Of a stretch of 64,000 nucleotides of DNA, positions 35,730 to 48,122 are shown piece by piece; within the stretch, counting starts at the first letter, position 1; each line of letters begins with the position of its first letter. Below the pieces are notes generated by a model, which searched no databases, had not been told where the DNA came from, and saw nothing but the letters and a program-made list of their open reading frames with translations. Made by a program: the position numbers and the translations under genes. Source of the DNA: Parasponia andersonii (Eukaryota; Streptophyta; Magnoliopsida; Rosales; Cannabaceae); contig JXTB01000109.1 in the NCBI GenBank assembly GCA_002914805.1, positions 65,437 to 129,436 of the forward strand, written 5' to 3'.

Positions 35730-36743
35730 TCAAACTGTAAGAGAAGGTATCTCATCCACTCGCCAGTTTCCCTCGTCATAGTCATACCACCTTAGAAAAT
35801 CCTCTTGATCAACTGCAATCTTGCACATAGAGCAGGATATCTTCTTACAAGTGAGAAGTTGCTTCAGATGTGAGACATTTTCACTGATCTCCTCGTCAAT
35901 TTCTCGGTATACCTCAAGGAAGCCAGCTTCTTGAGTGTCACTAACTAGGAGGCAGTGAGTTAAGTTCAGAACTTCCAAATGTTTCAAGTTTTCCAGTAAA
36001 TATAGTAGAGCTTCCTTGAAAACTACTGCGCACCGAAGACTCAAGACCTTCAGTGGGGATTGTGAAACAATGGAATGGGCAAAATCAATGTCAAATGGGC
36101 ACATGATTTTGAGTTCACAGAAGTTCTTGAAAAAGGCACCAGTGGCTCTCATCATGCTACAAGGAGCATAAACACATGGAACAGTCAAAGATTCAAGATC
36201 CTTCCAACACATCACAGCCTTTTCCAGTGCCTCTATGCTAATACTATTCCATATTGAGATTGGGGGTCCTACAAAAGTAAGATGTTTGGTTTTAGTGTCT
36301 ATAATTTCAACCTGACATAATGGTTGGTCCTTCTTGCAAAACTCAAACATGTTAAGATATAAGGGAAGTGAAAAAAGTCATACCTTTTAGCTGCATAAAC
36401 AATATGCTCATTTCTTAAATGAGACAGAGAACTGGAAAATCGAGCTAGACACATTTCCATGACTAAGATTCAAGGCATTCTTTAAGATCAGCATTAGTTT
36501 GTTGCTTGACTCGTCTTCAAACAAATCATCTGGTCTTGCAGGAATGTCTACCGAATCAGGTCTCACCATACTCAAATCGATCTTCCTCCAGAGGACTGCA
36601 TCGCAACTAGCTGCACGCCATAAGCTACACACACGCGAGACACCTGTAACAAGGTCTAAGATATCAAGTGCCATGAAAATCTTTACAAGGATGTCATACG
36701 GAATATCATTCCGGGTGGTGATTGTAGGGTAGTTTTTCTTCAT
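35730..36743 (-). pseudogene. F-box/LRR protein pseudogene, copy 1 (At3g48880-like family)
   Basis: The first part (36743 to about 36384) encodes an F-box: NDIPYDILVKIFMALDILDL, SRVCSLWRAASCDAVLWRK, then KNALNLSHGNVSSSIFQF. The second part (36268-35730) encodes the LRR-like and C-terminal parts: CWKDLESLTVP, PLKVLSLRCAV, LKHLEVLNLTHCLL, SCSMCKIAV, and RWYDYDEGNWRVDEIPSL at the end. This is the layout of plant F-box/LRR proteins that recruit targets to SCF ligases. It looks broken in two places. Near 36425 the frame must shift to reach SHLRNEHIVYAAKR before the donor at 36383. After the acceptor (36269) the frame reads RTPNLNM and stops, while the family continues in another frame at IWNSISIEALEKA. 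A stretch equal to about seven codons (family KRLVLPA region) seems deleted there. Confidence 0.7.
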
Positions 36744-36989
36744 CTTTCTAAAGAGATTGTACCTACAACACCAAGAAACAAAATATAATGAGAAGAAATC
36801 CCCCTATCATGTATCACAATTAGTCAAAATTAGGTGATATGGATTAAATTTTGATACTTTAGTAAGCAAATAATTACGGAGAAAACATTTAAACTATACT
36901 TTGGTTACTCAATAATCATATCCAAAATGAAATATTAAATAAGGACTTGCTATGCATTCTATATGGTCATAGCAAAAGAAGGAAAGAAG

Positions 36990-38907
36990 AATTAATTCTC
37001 CCTCCTTAGCTCGCATCGTTTGCGACCGAAATCTGACTTTCTGCCACCCTTAGCTGCAACCCACTACTACTAAATTAAGGCTCAAGCTTTCTCCTACGTG
37101 GGTTGACCCTCCACTTTCACAAATTTCTGGCCAAGAAACTCCGATGAGTATTTAAAAATTTTTATGACATTTTCATCACGTAAAATGATATTTGTGCAAT
37201 TATTTTTGCTATGTTCATTCAATGCTCATGAAATATTACGAGATGAAAATATAGGTTTAATCAAGATGAAGAGTGGAAATTTTTGTTGAAAATGGATTGG
37301 TAAATTGAGAGAAATTCAAGTCTGAAAGTTATGGTATTTATCTAAATATTTTTAGAAAATAGCATTTTTGTAACTTTTCTAATTAGTTTCTAACTTGAGC
37401 TAGAGGCCTCAAAACTAAAATTGGACTTCGAAAATAAACTAAGTAAGATCAAGAGACGAGTTTTGATATAAAATATTAATAGATTTTGAGGTGGCATGAA
37501 ATTCGAAACACGAGGTTTGAGATTTTGTCTTGATTTGCACGCCGCAGGCCCGTGGTCCAAATTAATAGAATTATATCTAACTCAATATTTTTGGGTGCTC
37601 TGAATTCAATGGTGACCTCAGTTTCATAATTTGAGGCTTCGTTTGGAAAATCACCCCTTAAAGTGAGTTCATGGAATCCCTAAACGACCTTCCGAGTGAC
37701 CAGTTGATCAACGGGAGAATCTACGGGTGTCGTAGCTTAGCCTACCTATCAAGGCGAGGTAAGGGTTCAATTACCAAGTTTTAAACTTATTTTGATTTAA
37801 AATGTGCGTTATGATCTATTTCTTGAAATTGTCGAATTTCATGAATTTTAATGATTTGATTAGATATTTTGTGAATTTGTGAACTATTGAATATATTGGA
37901 TTGTTCTGTGATTGATTTGTAGGATTTTTATGCAGGTTTAAAATTTTGATTTTGGTAAAATACAATTGTTGTACTGCCTGATTTTCTGTAAATCATAGAA
38001 TTAACCAATGAGTTTTAAAGCATAATTTTTTTGGTATACTTGATGCGTGGTTATTATACACCCTATGATATATTGTACCTACTATAGAATCACATGTACC
38101 TACTATAGAATCACATACTTTGAGTTCTATTTTAGCATCATGGTATTTAGATCGCTAGGAGTTACTGCAGCGCTAGGTTAAAGACCTAGGCCCTTACGTA
38201 GGATTTGCTGATACACCTTCGGGTAGTGTCAGGATGTTGGGTACCTCTATTAAAGAGGTATTACAAGACCGTGATGAAAGGATGAGAGCTCATACATATA
38301 CTTATACTTGATTGATTTATGATATGTACAACATGATTGTGATTTTGGTTTTAGTTTTGAATGTGTGATTATTCTTGATTATTTGTAATCTTGTTTTATA
38401 AATGAATTTTAGAAAGGTATTAATCATGTAAGTTTGAAAAGTTGCATTCATACTAAAAAAGTAATTGAATTTGTACTGAGCAAGTGAATACTCATCTCCT
38501 TATCTTTCCCCTCTCAGGTGGTGTGCAATGTGACTTAGGCAACTCTGAAGCAGAGTGACCATGAGAGGAAGATTATTATTAGATTAGTTATTAGTAATTA
38601 TTTAGTAACTCACTTTAGATTTATAATAACATTTAAGGTTCGTAATTTGTATTTAGCTTGTATTATCTATTATACCTATTTGTGATGACAATGCATATAT
38701 ATGTTTTATGAATATTATTAACAATCTATGTCTAGTGGTGATCACAAATTGTAGGAATTTATAATTTGAATTATTTTTACAAAATTTTACAAAGGATGTT
38801 GTTTTTGAAACTAGTTATCGTTTTTCTAAAATTTTCTAAAAAAAACTAATGAATTTCCAGTTGCAAAATTCTCCTTCTGTCAATGACCCAGAGTTTGGAC
38901 TGTGACA
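36990..38907 (+). mobile_element. 5'-truncated LTR, same family as 3246-5799, copy 3
   Basis: It shares the conserved block (ACTAAAATTGGACTTCGA, GAGTTTTGATATAAAATATT, GGTAAGGGTTCAATTACCAA) and the distal part (GATGAGAGCTCATA) with copy 1, and ends AGAGTTTGGACTGTGACA. The left part of the LTR is missing: F-box upstream DNA, shared with copy 2 of that locus, runs to about 36985 and joins the LTR middle directly. Confidence 0.6.
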
Positions 38908-41900
38908 ACTATAGCCATAAACTTTTTCTCCAAAAAAAATAGTAGGCAACAAATTTTGCATGTTAAAGAAATTTTTTTTTTTTGGAAATCTGTTTATAGA
39001 ATAATTATTAGCTATGCTTAAACTAAAGTAGAATCAAAACACTAATTAAAGTTAAAGTTATTTAATCCCCTAGTCCTTGAAGATCAAACCTACTACATTT
39101 TTTTGTGCAAATAAGTTTTTTTAACTCAAAGTAGTTAAAGTCCGCGTAAACTATGAAACAGCGAAGCAAGTAGCTAGTAATAAAACCTCTAAATACATGA
39201 CTTCTTTACAAGCAAAAAGAGTAGGTAGGCAATAGGAAACTAGTGCCCTAATTGCACGAGGGACATTCATTGTCAACTCACTGGATAATATTCCTGATCC
39301 TTACCATAATGTAATGCAAATAAATTTTATTTCAACTGCAAATGTTAGTAATTAGAGAGAAATGTTAAATACATTTTTTTTTTCACTCTCTTTGATATTC
39401 TCTAGTCTCATTTTGTTTGATACGTAGATTTTATTATCCAGTTTAATATTTTAATAATACAATAAATCATATTAGAATTCACGTGTTAAATAATGAGATT
39501 AAGAAAATGCAAAAAAAATATAAATGAGAGTATTGCTAACATTCCTCCGATTAAGAATATTAGTAAAAAGTAATAAAATAACATAATATGAATATTACAA
39601 AAGATAGATATACATGAAATAACTAGTAATAGGAAAACTTTTAAACTATAAGACATTTAGAATGCTATCACAATAGTAAATTAACTCGCAAAAGATCTAG
39701 ATACAAGTTTAAGAAAGAGGTAGATTTATTAATAAATCAAGAAGAATACTATAACTGTAAATGAAACTTCTCGAAAGTTCTACGTATATTATAGAAAAAA
39801 TAATAAATTAACTAATAAAAACTGTTGGTTGACCAACTATAATTTACAAACCTTTAATTTCCATACTTTCTGTTAGAATTTTTTTTTGAATTTCCTTTTC
39901 ATGTTTTACTTCTTTGATTTTTTTTTTTTGAATTTCCTTTTCATGGTTTACTTCTTTGATATGAAACTTCACAAAATCAATAAACTACTCTATCTTAAAT
40001 CCATGATTACATCTATGAACAATGAAGTTAACTGAAATCTTATGACTATAAAAATCAATCAAAATTATAAATTTCTGCATTGTCTTTCTAAACTTGCAAT
40101 CTTCAATACATAAAGTGAGGCAACTAAATCAAATATAAAAACTAAATTCTTTTTTGGTTCCCTCTAGTTCTGATCTAAGAAAACTAGTACGAGCTTGAAT
40201 TTCATCATTATGAACAAAATTTTTTCAGTAAAACATGATTATTTCCATGATATTTCACTAATGATCTAGCATGAAATTTCAAAATACAAATTTAAGTTTC
40301 TCCTATTTCAACCCTATTGATTTTCTTTTATTGATTTTATTTATTTTTTTGTTGTGATGGCTTTACCAAGAGAAAATTTTGATTTCATATGAGTTTAGAT
40401 GATGCAATTTGTAGCAAAGCTATCTCAAAAGAAGAAATCATAGATATTTGTATCAGTATCAATGAAAATCAAGATTTTTTGTTTTTGGGTTATAACCAAG
40501 CTCTCGAAATTTTTTCACCAAAGTTCATATCAAATTATGACTGTTGAGCTTTTTATTTCAAGGTTGAAAGTAAAAATCTCCAACAAAACTTCAAAAGATA
40601 TCAAAACATTGTGGAATCATATTTGAGAACCTCTACTGTGGCCTAACAACTTTTTTATTTTCTACTTTCAAACCTGAAAAAAAAAAAAAAGAAAACTTCT
40701 AACATATAAGAAAAATTCTAGTACTAGTTAGAGAATGAAAGAACCAATAAGAAATAATTAGACACTTTAGTTGGAAAAAAAAAAAGAAAGGAATTTACCT
40801 CTAGTAATTGCGTTGTTTGGTTCTGTTTCGTTCTACAAGATATTGAAAGAACTAGGGTGAACTGTAATACCTTCGTTCAGAGTTCATTAGTTCTTATAGA
40901 AGCCAAATTGTTGAAATTACTGAAAACTCCTTACCATTTATAACGACATGCATGCATTTTGTCACTTTGCTTGAAAATTACCAAATAGATCTTTCTAATC
41001 AGTTTCGTTTTTTTTTTTTATAAACAAAAAATTAGGAAAAAAAAGGAGAAAAAAAACTAATAGTTCAATTTTGACATTAGTCAAGTATAATCTTGTCTTG
41101 CTAACGTGGATTAAGATAATTGGTAGTAGTTGCGTTAAGCTGTCAGTTGGGTAAGCTGACTTTAAATTTAAAAAATACTTTTAAAGAGTATGGCCAACCT
41201 GAAAATATACAGGTTTTTAACGCTTTTCTATATCTCCTCTTCCAAGAAAGAAGGTTTATACATATATATATATTTTAAAATCGAAATGGGCACAAATGTA
41301 GGTAATATGTCAAAACCGACAAAGTAATTAAGTCCCTTCAATATGCCAAATCTGGAATAAATTATGACTACCATATTTTCATAGCATTTACTAATTTCTC
41401 ATATTTATATAATTGGAGATAAACTTGACTAATCAAATAAGTAAAAAAAAAAAAAAAACATATTTCTTTTTGCAATAACAATACATATTTCAAACTTAAT
41501 TTCATGGAAATATTATTCTTATGCGAATTGTATTGTTTATCCTTTGGAAGAATTTTACTCGGCTCCTGAACTTTTGCCTATTTTTTAACCACTTGTATGA
41601 CCAAATAATTTTTACAGTGGACACCGGTGAACATAATGGCAAGAGTGAAGTTCGGCTGGTAAATTCATAGTGCGAAGTGAATTAACGCTTCTAATTTTTA
41701 CAAGATAACACTGCATATTTTAGCTTTTGTATCCGTATATGTGAAATATAAATTATTATTATTTAATTAATGTATTAAAATTTATTATAAATAAATTAAA
41801 TATTATCATTAATTAAGTGGCAACAAATCACGTATTATGCGTTAGTATTAAAAATTTGGTACAAAAATTGATATCTCAAGAATTATCTATTTTTATATAC

Positions 41901-42339
41901 TCTCTAAATTAATGTCTTATCCAATTTACACATGCCAAGAAACTATAAAAGATTTATACCTATTTGTGTAAAGGATTTTTTTTAAAGAAAAACAAATAAA
42001 CAAACTATAGTGAATTACAAAGAAGTACATTCTTATTTCAGGTGAAAATGAAGCCTTAGCCATCTCTCTAGAAATCATGCTATATGATTGCAATTTTCTA
42101 GAGTGTTGTATACATTTTTAAGTATTAAATACAAACTGTAAAATTTTTGGAAGTGAAGAACATTCTTCTTGTTGTAAGTCTATAAATATAAATTTAGAAA
42201 TAAAATATGAACATGAGTCATTTCATATTTTATTTCGATAGTATCAATTGCAACATATGCTAATTTATAGATAATTATATTTCTATCTCGAGAAACATAA
42301 TAACAAAAATCATAATCAACAGAACTAATAAATTTATAG
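38908..42339. other. Long AT-rich spacer
   Basis: No gene recognised on either strand. A 46-47 bp direct duplication (TTGAATTTCCTTTTCATG, then TTTACTTCTTTGAT) lies at about 39890-39960. A palindrome TTGGTTGACCAAC is at 39826. The segment 40300-40700 has the look of old retroelement DNA but no readable domain. Confidence 0.35.
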
Positions 42340-43000
42340 GTTTAACGAAAGTCATATGGCATTGATAGCAAGTAAAGAACCCGACCCGATCTCATCAATA
42401 GGACAGCCAAGGTCAATTGCCAACCGGATCGCTTCTCTTATAGCAAGTAACTCACTTGAAAGAACATCAAAATTAAATGATCATATAGAGTTTCAGCGCC
42501 CAGCAAACAAGAACCGCACCATCATGATCTCGGATTGTTCCACCAATGCCAGCAATAATAAAATCATAATCAGCATGAACCGCTGCATCAACATTCATTT
42601 TAAGACATCTAAATATGACTGGCTCGAGATGGTTGGAGTCCAGAGGGGTTCATCTCACAACACTGCTTGCTTACTGCCTTGAAATTCTTTTAAGTGAAAT
42701 TGAGCCCAGTCCGACAGTTCAAGAGCATCTTTAGAGACACCGTTGAACGACACAAATTAGCTTAAGCACCTCTTTTTTGATAAAAATACGTCCCAACAGT
42801 AATATAATATCAGCAGCTGAAGTATGTTTCATTGGACAGAGAAGATTCCAACACCTCAGAACAGTCCAAAAGGCTCTCCAAATGGTCACAAAAGAAAAGG
42901 CATGCAGTGAGGATGTTTCGTTTCCTGATCAGGTTGTCTGAGACAAGCAAGCCATCGTAAAAAAGAGGCCATACAAAAATTTTTGCCTTCGAGGGAATAA
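42340..43000 (-). pseudogene. LINE-type retrotransposon fragment (zf-RVT and RNase H-like parts)
   Basis: On the minus strand, from 43000 downward, it reads AKIFVWPLFYDGL, VSDNLIRKRNI, TACLF (the reverse-transcriptase zinc-binding region). Then, from about 42600, it reads LKMNVDAAVHADYDF, IIAGIGGTIRDHDGAV, and SSELLAIREAIRLAIDLGCP, the plant RNase H-like domain at the C-end of LINE pol. Frames change several times and stops are present. The + strand ORF at 42356-42682 is a shadow of it. Confidence 0.75.
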
Positions 43001-43721
43001 TGCAGACCGTAAGTTTTTAATCCGACCGTATTCATAAAATTGATATGTATGAAATTACCTTATACCCTTTCACGTCTAATCCTACTTAAGTTAAACTTAA
43101 TAAATAAAACTGCTACCACTTTAGTCGTCCCAAAACATATCTTTGTTTCTCTTGTTCCTCTATATATTGTTATTTACCGGTTGAGTCAAGACTCATATGG
43201 TTTTTATTTATATTGAAATGGTTTACTATGGCGGAGCTTTCAGCGTATAATGTGCATTTTTTTCTATCTTGATGAGTACTAGATGGCAGGGACTAAATTT
43301 GTTTCAAGGAAATTCTTGCCGTCTGATCTAGAAGCTCCCTGTAATTTTGGAACGTAGAAGAAGATTAAATATACTGGAACGTAGAAGAAAATTACATGTA
43401 CATGGTAAGTAGCCTGAAATTCAAATAAAAAGAAAAAAGAAAAAAGAAAAAAAACCGGAATGCTTAAACGGGTCCATGGTTTCGGGTCTGGGGTCTCCGA
43501 TTACTATTGGATACTTCGGATTCTTTTTTTTTTTCTTTAAAAAATGTCGTTTTTCCTAGTCCACCCATTTCGTACATGGAATAGATTTTTGAGATATCAA
43601 ATACAAAAAAATACAGGCCAAGACCTTTCCAAAAAAAAATATATATTACAGGCCGAGAAACTAAAAAAAAAAAAAAAAAAGAATCACAGCACTGTTACCC
43701 GCCATTGTTGTCACCACTACA
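43001..43721 (+). other. 5' region of the Dabb gene
   Basis: Non-coding. Contains long A runs near 43660 just before the first exon. No sure TATA box. Probably promoter and 5' UTR. Confidence 0.4.
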
Positions 43722-46233
43722 ATGCTCATTCAAGCTCATTATTTCAGACCCTCTTCGTGTCCCATCAACCTCGCTCGTCATCACCGCCCAAATCCCGTAA
43801 CCGCGTGCCCTCTTCGATTCAAATATGGTAACTCAAGCTCACCCGTTATTACTGAGAACGTTTCTTCATTTTCCTACGATTTCAGTTTATGTTTTTGTTT
43901 GGATTAATCCCTGAATTGGGTTTTGTTCTTTCATGGTGTTTAGTTTCTGGGTTGAATGGAGTTTCGAAAATGCGCTATGAAAGAAGTAGAAGCTTGGTGG
44001 GTGTGAGAGTTTCAGCTTCTGTGGAGGAGAGCTCTTGGTCAATTGTGGAGAAGAAAAGGTTTTTAGCCTCTTTAGTTGTTTAGTTTCATTGGTTAAGTTC
44101 TTTTTGATGAATGATTTAGTATAAAGTTCTTGAGAGTTTCTTAGTGTCATTTTGTCAAGCAAGTTGAGGGCATTGCTTACTAGTTAGCTCTTAATCTTAT
44201 TGTGTAGTTTAGATATTTTAGTTGGAACAGGATTTTTGCAGATTTTTGTGTGCAATGGAGTGAAGTTTCGGTATCCAATGCATGCGGTTCGTCTTAATTT
44301 CCAAAGTAGTTACCTTTTTTAACATGGTTGTAGTTTTTGTTTATTGGTTCAAATTAATTGATACAGAAAAGTTGTGGAGCACGTATGCTTGCTTAAAGCA
44401 AAGGAGGATTTATCTCAAGAGAAGGAAAATAATATGTTGGATTATCTCTATACAACCCAATATCAAATGGGTGGCATTCTCTCAATTTCATTAGGTGAGC
44501 TTGCTTTTTATGGATGCGAATCAAATCCTTAAGTTTCGATAAAACGACATGGAAAACTGGATTTGAAAAACTTACTTTAGTTTGCAGTTGATCATATTTT
44601 CGACTTCTACAGGTATTCTCTCTGGTTTTATTGATTTGCATAATTTATTTGCATTATTTTTCCTGTAGGACGTATCTCTAATCAAAATGACGATAATTAT
44701 ACACATGCTGTTTACATGCGTTTTCAAAGGAAGGAAGATTTGGTCAAGTTTTATGAGAAGCCTTTCTACTTGGGAGTCCTGAAAGAACATGTGTTGCCTT
44801 ACTGCCATGTATGCTCTAACATGTAAACACCGGCACTCTATTCCTTAATTTCTTGTAGTTCTCTTCTCAATTTACTTTTAATGTAGTAGCTTAGTTTTTT
44901 AGCTGCTAATTGGACTGGAAATAATTTGTTTGTTATCAGGGGTTACTTAATTTGGATTACGAATCTGAAGTAGAGGATGATATCCTTCCTATATTTCGGA
45001 AAGGAGAGGTTGGAAACGACATCCTTTTTATTTCTTGTTTTATTTCTTTTAATTTTCACCTGTTGACAAAATGAAACTCCTAGATTTTATATCCTTTAAT
45101 TGATTTTAGCTGTACAGAAGTTAAAACAGTCTTCAATTTGGCTCTCGAACCTTAGTTTTTCTATCTAAAAGTGATTTCTGAAGAGCATCTATTACTCTGG
45201 AGCAGGAGTTCAACTATGGTGTTGAGTTTGTGCTTCTAATTTCGTTTATGGATAACGCAATTGAACGTGTAGGAGACGCATTGGCTTGTTTGCAAAGCTT
45301 AATAATGGGATTTCCATCCTTGGTTGTCCAATCTACCCATGGTATGTTTGAGACAAAAATCATGTGCTCCCTTTTTTGTTTTTCCCATTTATGTACTTTT
45401 TCGTTTGTTATGATGATATGAAAGGGAAATCCTAAATTGGCTTAGTTTTGGTAATGCATTTTGTATGAGCGTCAGGTCAAAATTTTAATCTTAGAAACAA
45501 GGAGTACACACATGCAGCAGTGATTCGATTTCGATCACGTAAGCTTGTGCCTTTTTTTTTGAAAAAATTTTTTTGTTTCATTATCTAATGTGTGATTAAT
45601 TACAATATGCATTTTGTTGACTGCCATTTACTGGTGTATTATGTAGTTGAAGCTTTCCAGATATTTGAAAGCAGCTCAGAATACAAAAAGGTAAGGAGGA
45701 AACATACTATTTAACTTATTTATGCATTTAGCATTCTGTTCATCACGAACTTGCACTTGGGTTTCGATCATGTTTTACATGCTTCATTTTGCTCCAAATC
45801 TCTAGCTAACATGACCCAAGTAACCTCTTTTCAGCAGATAATATCTTTCTTATTTTTCTTTTGGCTTTGCTAATTCTTTGAGAGTTTAACTTCAAAGAAA
45901 AGAAAAACCTTGGCAAGTTTAAAATCTGTCTTTCTGGATATAAGATGAACTTGAGACTTCAAAATTTCCGCAAAAGTTGTGACTTAAATATTTGAACCCG
46001 GAGAAAAGGGCAACATGATTAAATATCCTGAGTTTTCGTCAGCTTCAATCATATGTTTCCATCCAAGGCCAGTCATTACAAAATTTTGTTTTAGTCTTCA
46101 TTTAAATGGAAGAGTCTGAATTATCTTTGAACCTTTTATAATACAGATATGGAAGACTAAGTTTGAGCCGATCACTCGAAAAACACTATCTGTTTATTAT
46201 TTGGTTGATCCAGTCGGCACTGAGATTATGTAG
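43722..46233 (+). CDS. Two-domain stress-response A/B barrel (Dabb) protein, probably plastid
   Basis: Nine exons with GT-AG borders and matching phases: 43722-43827, 43944-44058, 44367-44494, 44669-44808, 44940-45008, 45206-45341, 45476-45538, 45647-45690, 46147-46233. Together they give 295 residues. The first 70 or so residues are rich in Ser, Arg and Pro with few acids, like a chloroplast transit peptide. Dabb domain 1 (about 75-165) begins VVEHVCLLKAKEDL and has YTHAVYMRFQRKEDL. Domain 2 (about 187-285) has GVEFVLLISF and YTHAAVIRFRS. The protein ends DPVGTEIM. Dabb domains form dimeric ferredoxin-like barrels; plant two-domain members (DABB1 and UP3 types) are known, with poorly defined roles in stress. 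The start is chosen because its frame joins exon 2 exactly. A partial dead copy of its 3' end lies at 34293-35000. Confidence 0.85.
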
Positions 46234-47861
46234 CAAGGATTCTTTGTGGTTGGTTTGCCCTTCTCCTCTAGTCTTTTGATGGCTAGAAAGTGATGAAGTT
46301 TTGAAGTTAGCTTTCATCGCTTGCAGGGTTTTCAGGAGCCATTTTTGCTCAGTCTGATTTAGTATCAATACAAGCACAGAGAGGTGATAATCTCTTTCTT
46401 CCGTTCTTCATACATTTACACAACATTATAATCCCCTCTATTTTCTTTTTTAGTAAAAAATGCTCCTATTTCTTGTTTCATCTCTTTCATTAAGATATGT
46501 GATAAACACTTGAAAGCTCTAGCTTCACAGCATACATATTTCTCAATCTAAACATAATATGCCCAAGGAGTAAAATAGTACATAATCATCATGTATGTAG
46601 TTAGAACTTCATTTTATTTGTGTTGTTTCTCAATCGTGTCATAATCGAGGAATATAACAGTACAGAATCGTCATGTCTGTAGTTGGAGCTCTATTTTGTT
46701 TGCTTTAACAGAAAATGAGTGAAAACCTTTTTCCCCGTCTTAATAATGTCTAATGCACTAGTTTCAGTACCAACCACCAAGTTGTTGAACATTTCTTCCT
46801 AAAAATTCGTGTAGGGAGACGTTGTCTCTGATAATTTAGGTAATCCTATTAATCCCTCTCAAGAAAATGCTGTATGATATAGTAGGGTATCTTAAATTTT
46901 CTTTCTCAATATATCTTTTGGAGTATTAACTAAATCATTAGAGATAATTTCTCTTCAAGAAGGTGTCATTACTGTGCTACTGAAAAATTTTTAATTGCTG
47001 GATTAATTGCTGACGTTAATTTTGCTTTGACTTCTTTAATCAGGGGAACATATTATAATATAGCACTGGCTATATAATGAAACAGTTTACTTTCCTCTTT
47101 GTTTTTTTCTCACAAGGAAGTTACATCTCTGAAACCTTCCAAAAAGATTTCTTGATCTGACGAAGCAATACACAACACGTAGAGAAATGACAAATAAATT
47201 TATGAATTTTCTTTTGCGTTTTAAGTATTTTAATATTAAAAGGGGGCCAAACTTCTAGCCTACCCTACCCTACCATTCAGTAGTAGTAAAATAATAAGGC
47301 CAAAATTAGTTGGCAGTTCACACTGTGGTTTCATTGGACTTCCAAAAAGCATCTACAGTTTTTGTATAAAGCACACTTGAAGTCTACAGTTTAATTTCAT
47401 TTAATTGGTTATCTGTTGTACTTATAATCTTTTTTTTTTCCTTTCCCTTTCGGATAGTTATTTGAGCGAACTCCCTATTCTAACTAGGTTCTAACCACTT
47501 TGTCTAATTTTTCTTCTTACCTGTGATAGTGTAGAATCTAGCCTTTGACCAAGATATACACAGCAGTACCCATGTAGAAAAAAAAATTTTGAGGGAAAAA
47601 AAATGGAAATAACTAAACATAAAGTTCTGGTAATCTACGTGATGCAATTTATCTTCAGGCAAGTATGTGAGCATGATGTTGGTGTCTTTACCATTCAATC
47701 TAGGACTGTTTTTCAGAACCTATTATACTTGCATTTTGTTTCAACTCTATATATTATATAAATCCTTACAAATGAAAAGAAAAAGATATAAGGATATAAA
47801 CTAAGAAATTGCAAAAATTTCTGTATTACTGAATACTCATAAGTTCTGCAAGGAGGGCTCT
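46234..47861. other. Dabb 3' flank and spacer before the CLE gene
   Basis: The part to about 46490 is shared with 34760-35010. The rest shows no gene; a short run of CCCTA units is at 47261-47273. Confidence 0.4.
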
Positions 47862-48122
47862 TTAGTTGTGGAGAGGGTTTGGTCCCCCTGGAACTGCTCG
47901 TAGAGAAGCACCGTATCTCGGGTTGATCCCATATTCTCTGGATTCCTCTGGAGCTTTTGCAGATAAATGCCATGAAAACTGGGAATAAAACTTACTACTT
48001 TTGTCTGTCTTGTTGGTTGATTCACTTCTAGCTTTGTTGATCTGACGACAACTTGAGAATTGGCTGATCATGAGTATGATTATCATGACCATACAAGGAA
48101 GCTTGTGATTCTGGACTCCCAT
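47862..48122 (-). CDS. CLAVATA3/ESR-related (CLE) peptide precursor
   Basis: Intronless 86-codon gene. It starts MGVQNHKLPC and has a hydrophobic stretch (about residues 9-23, PCMVMIIILMISQFS) as signal peptide. A variable, charged middle follows, then exactly at the C-terminus the dodecapeptide RAVPGGPNPLHN (residues 75-86), preceded by NPRYGASL. The dodecapeptide matches the CLE consensus: R1, V3, P4, G6, P7, N8, P9, L10, H11, N12, with the two Pro that are hydroxylated and the Gly-Pro core in place. The YGAS element just before it recalls Arabidopsis CLE14 as I remember it. CLE peptides are secreted, processed, and bind CLV1/BAM-type receptor kinases to control meristem, root-hair or vascular development. 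A TATA-like CATATAAT lies at about 48260, 140 bases upstream. The gene is convergent with the Dabb gene. Overlapping ORFs in other frames are shadows. Confidence 0.85.
   Translation of the reverse strand: MGVQNHKLPCMVMIIILMISQFSSCRQINKARSESTNKTDKSSKFYSQFSWHLSAKAPEESREYGINPRYGASLRAVPGGPNPLHN

Noticed and set aside
42356..42682. 108-codon + strand ORF
   Set aside because: It is the antisense shadow of the RNase H-like part of a LINE fragment on the minus strand.
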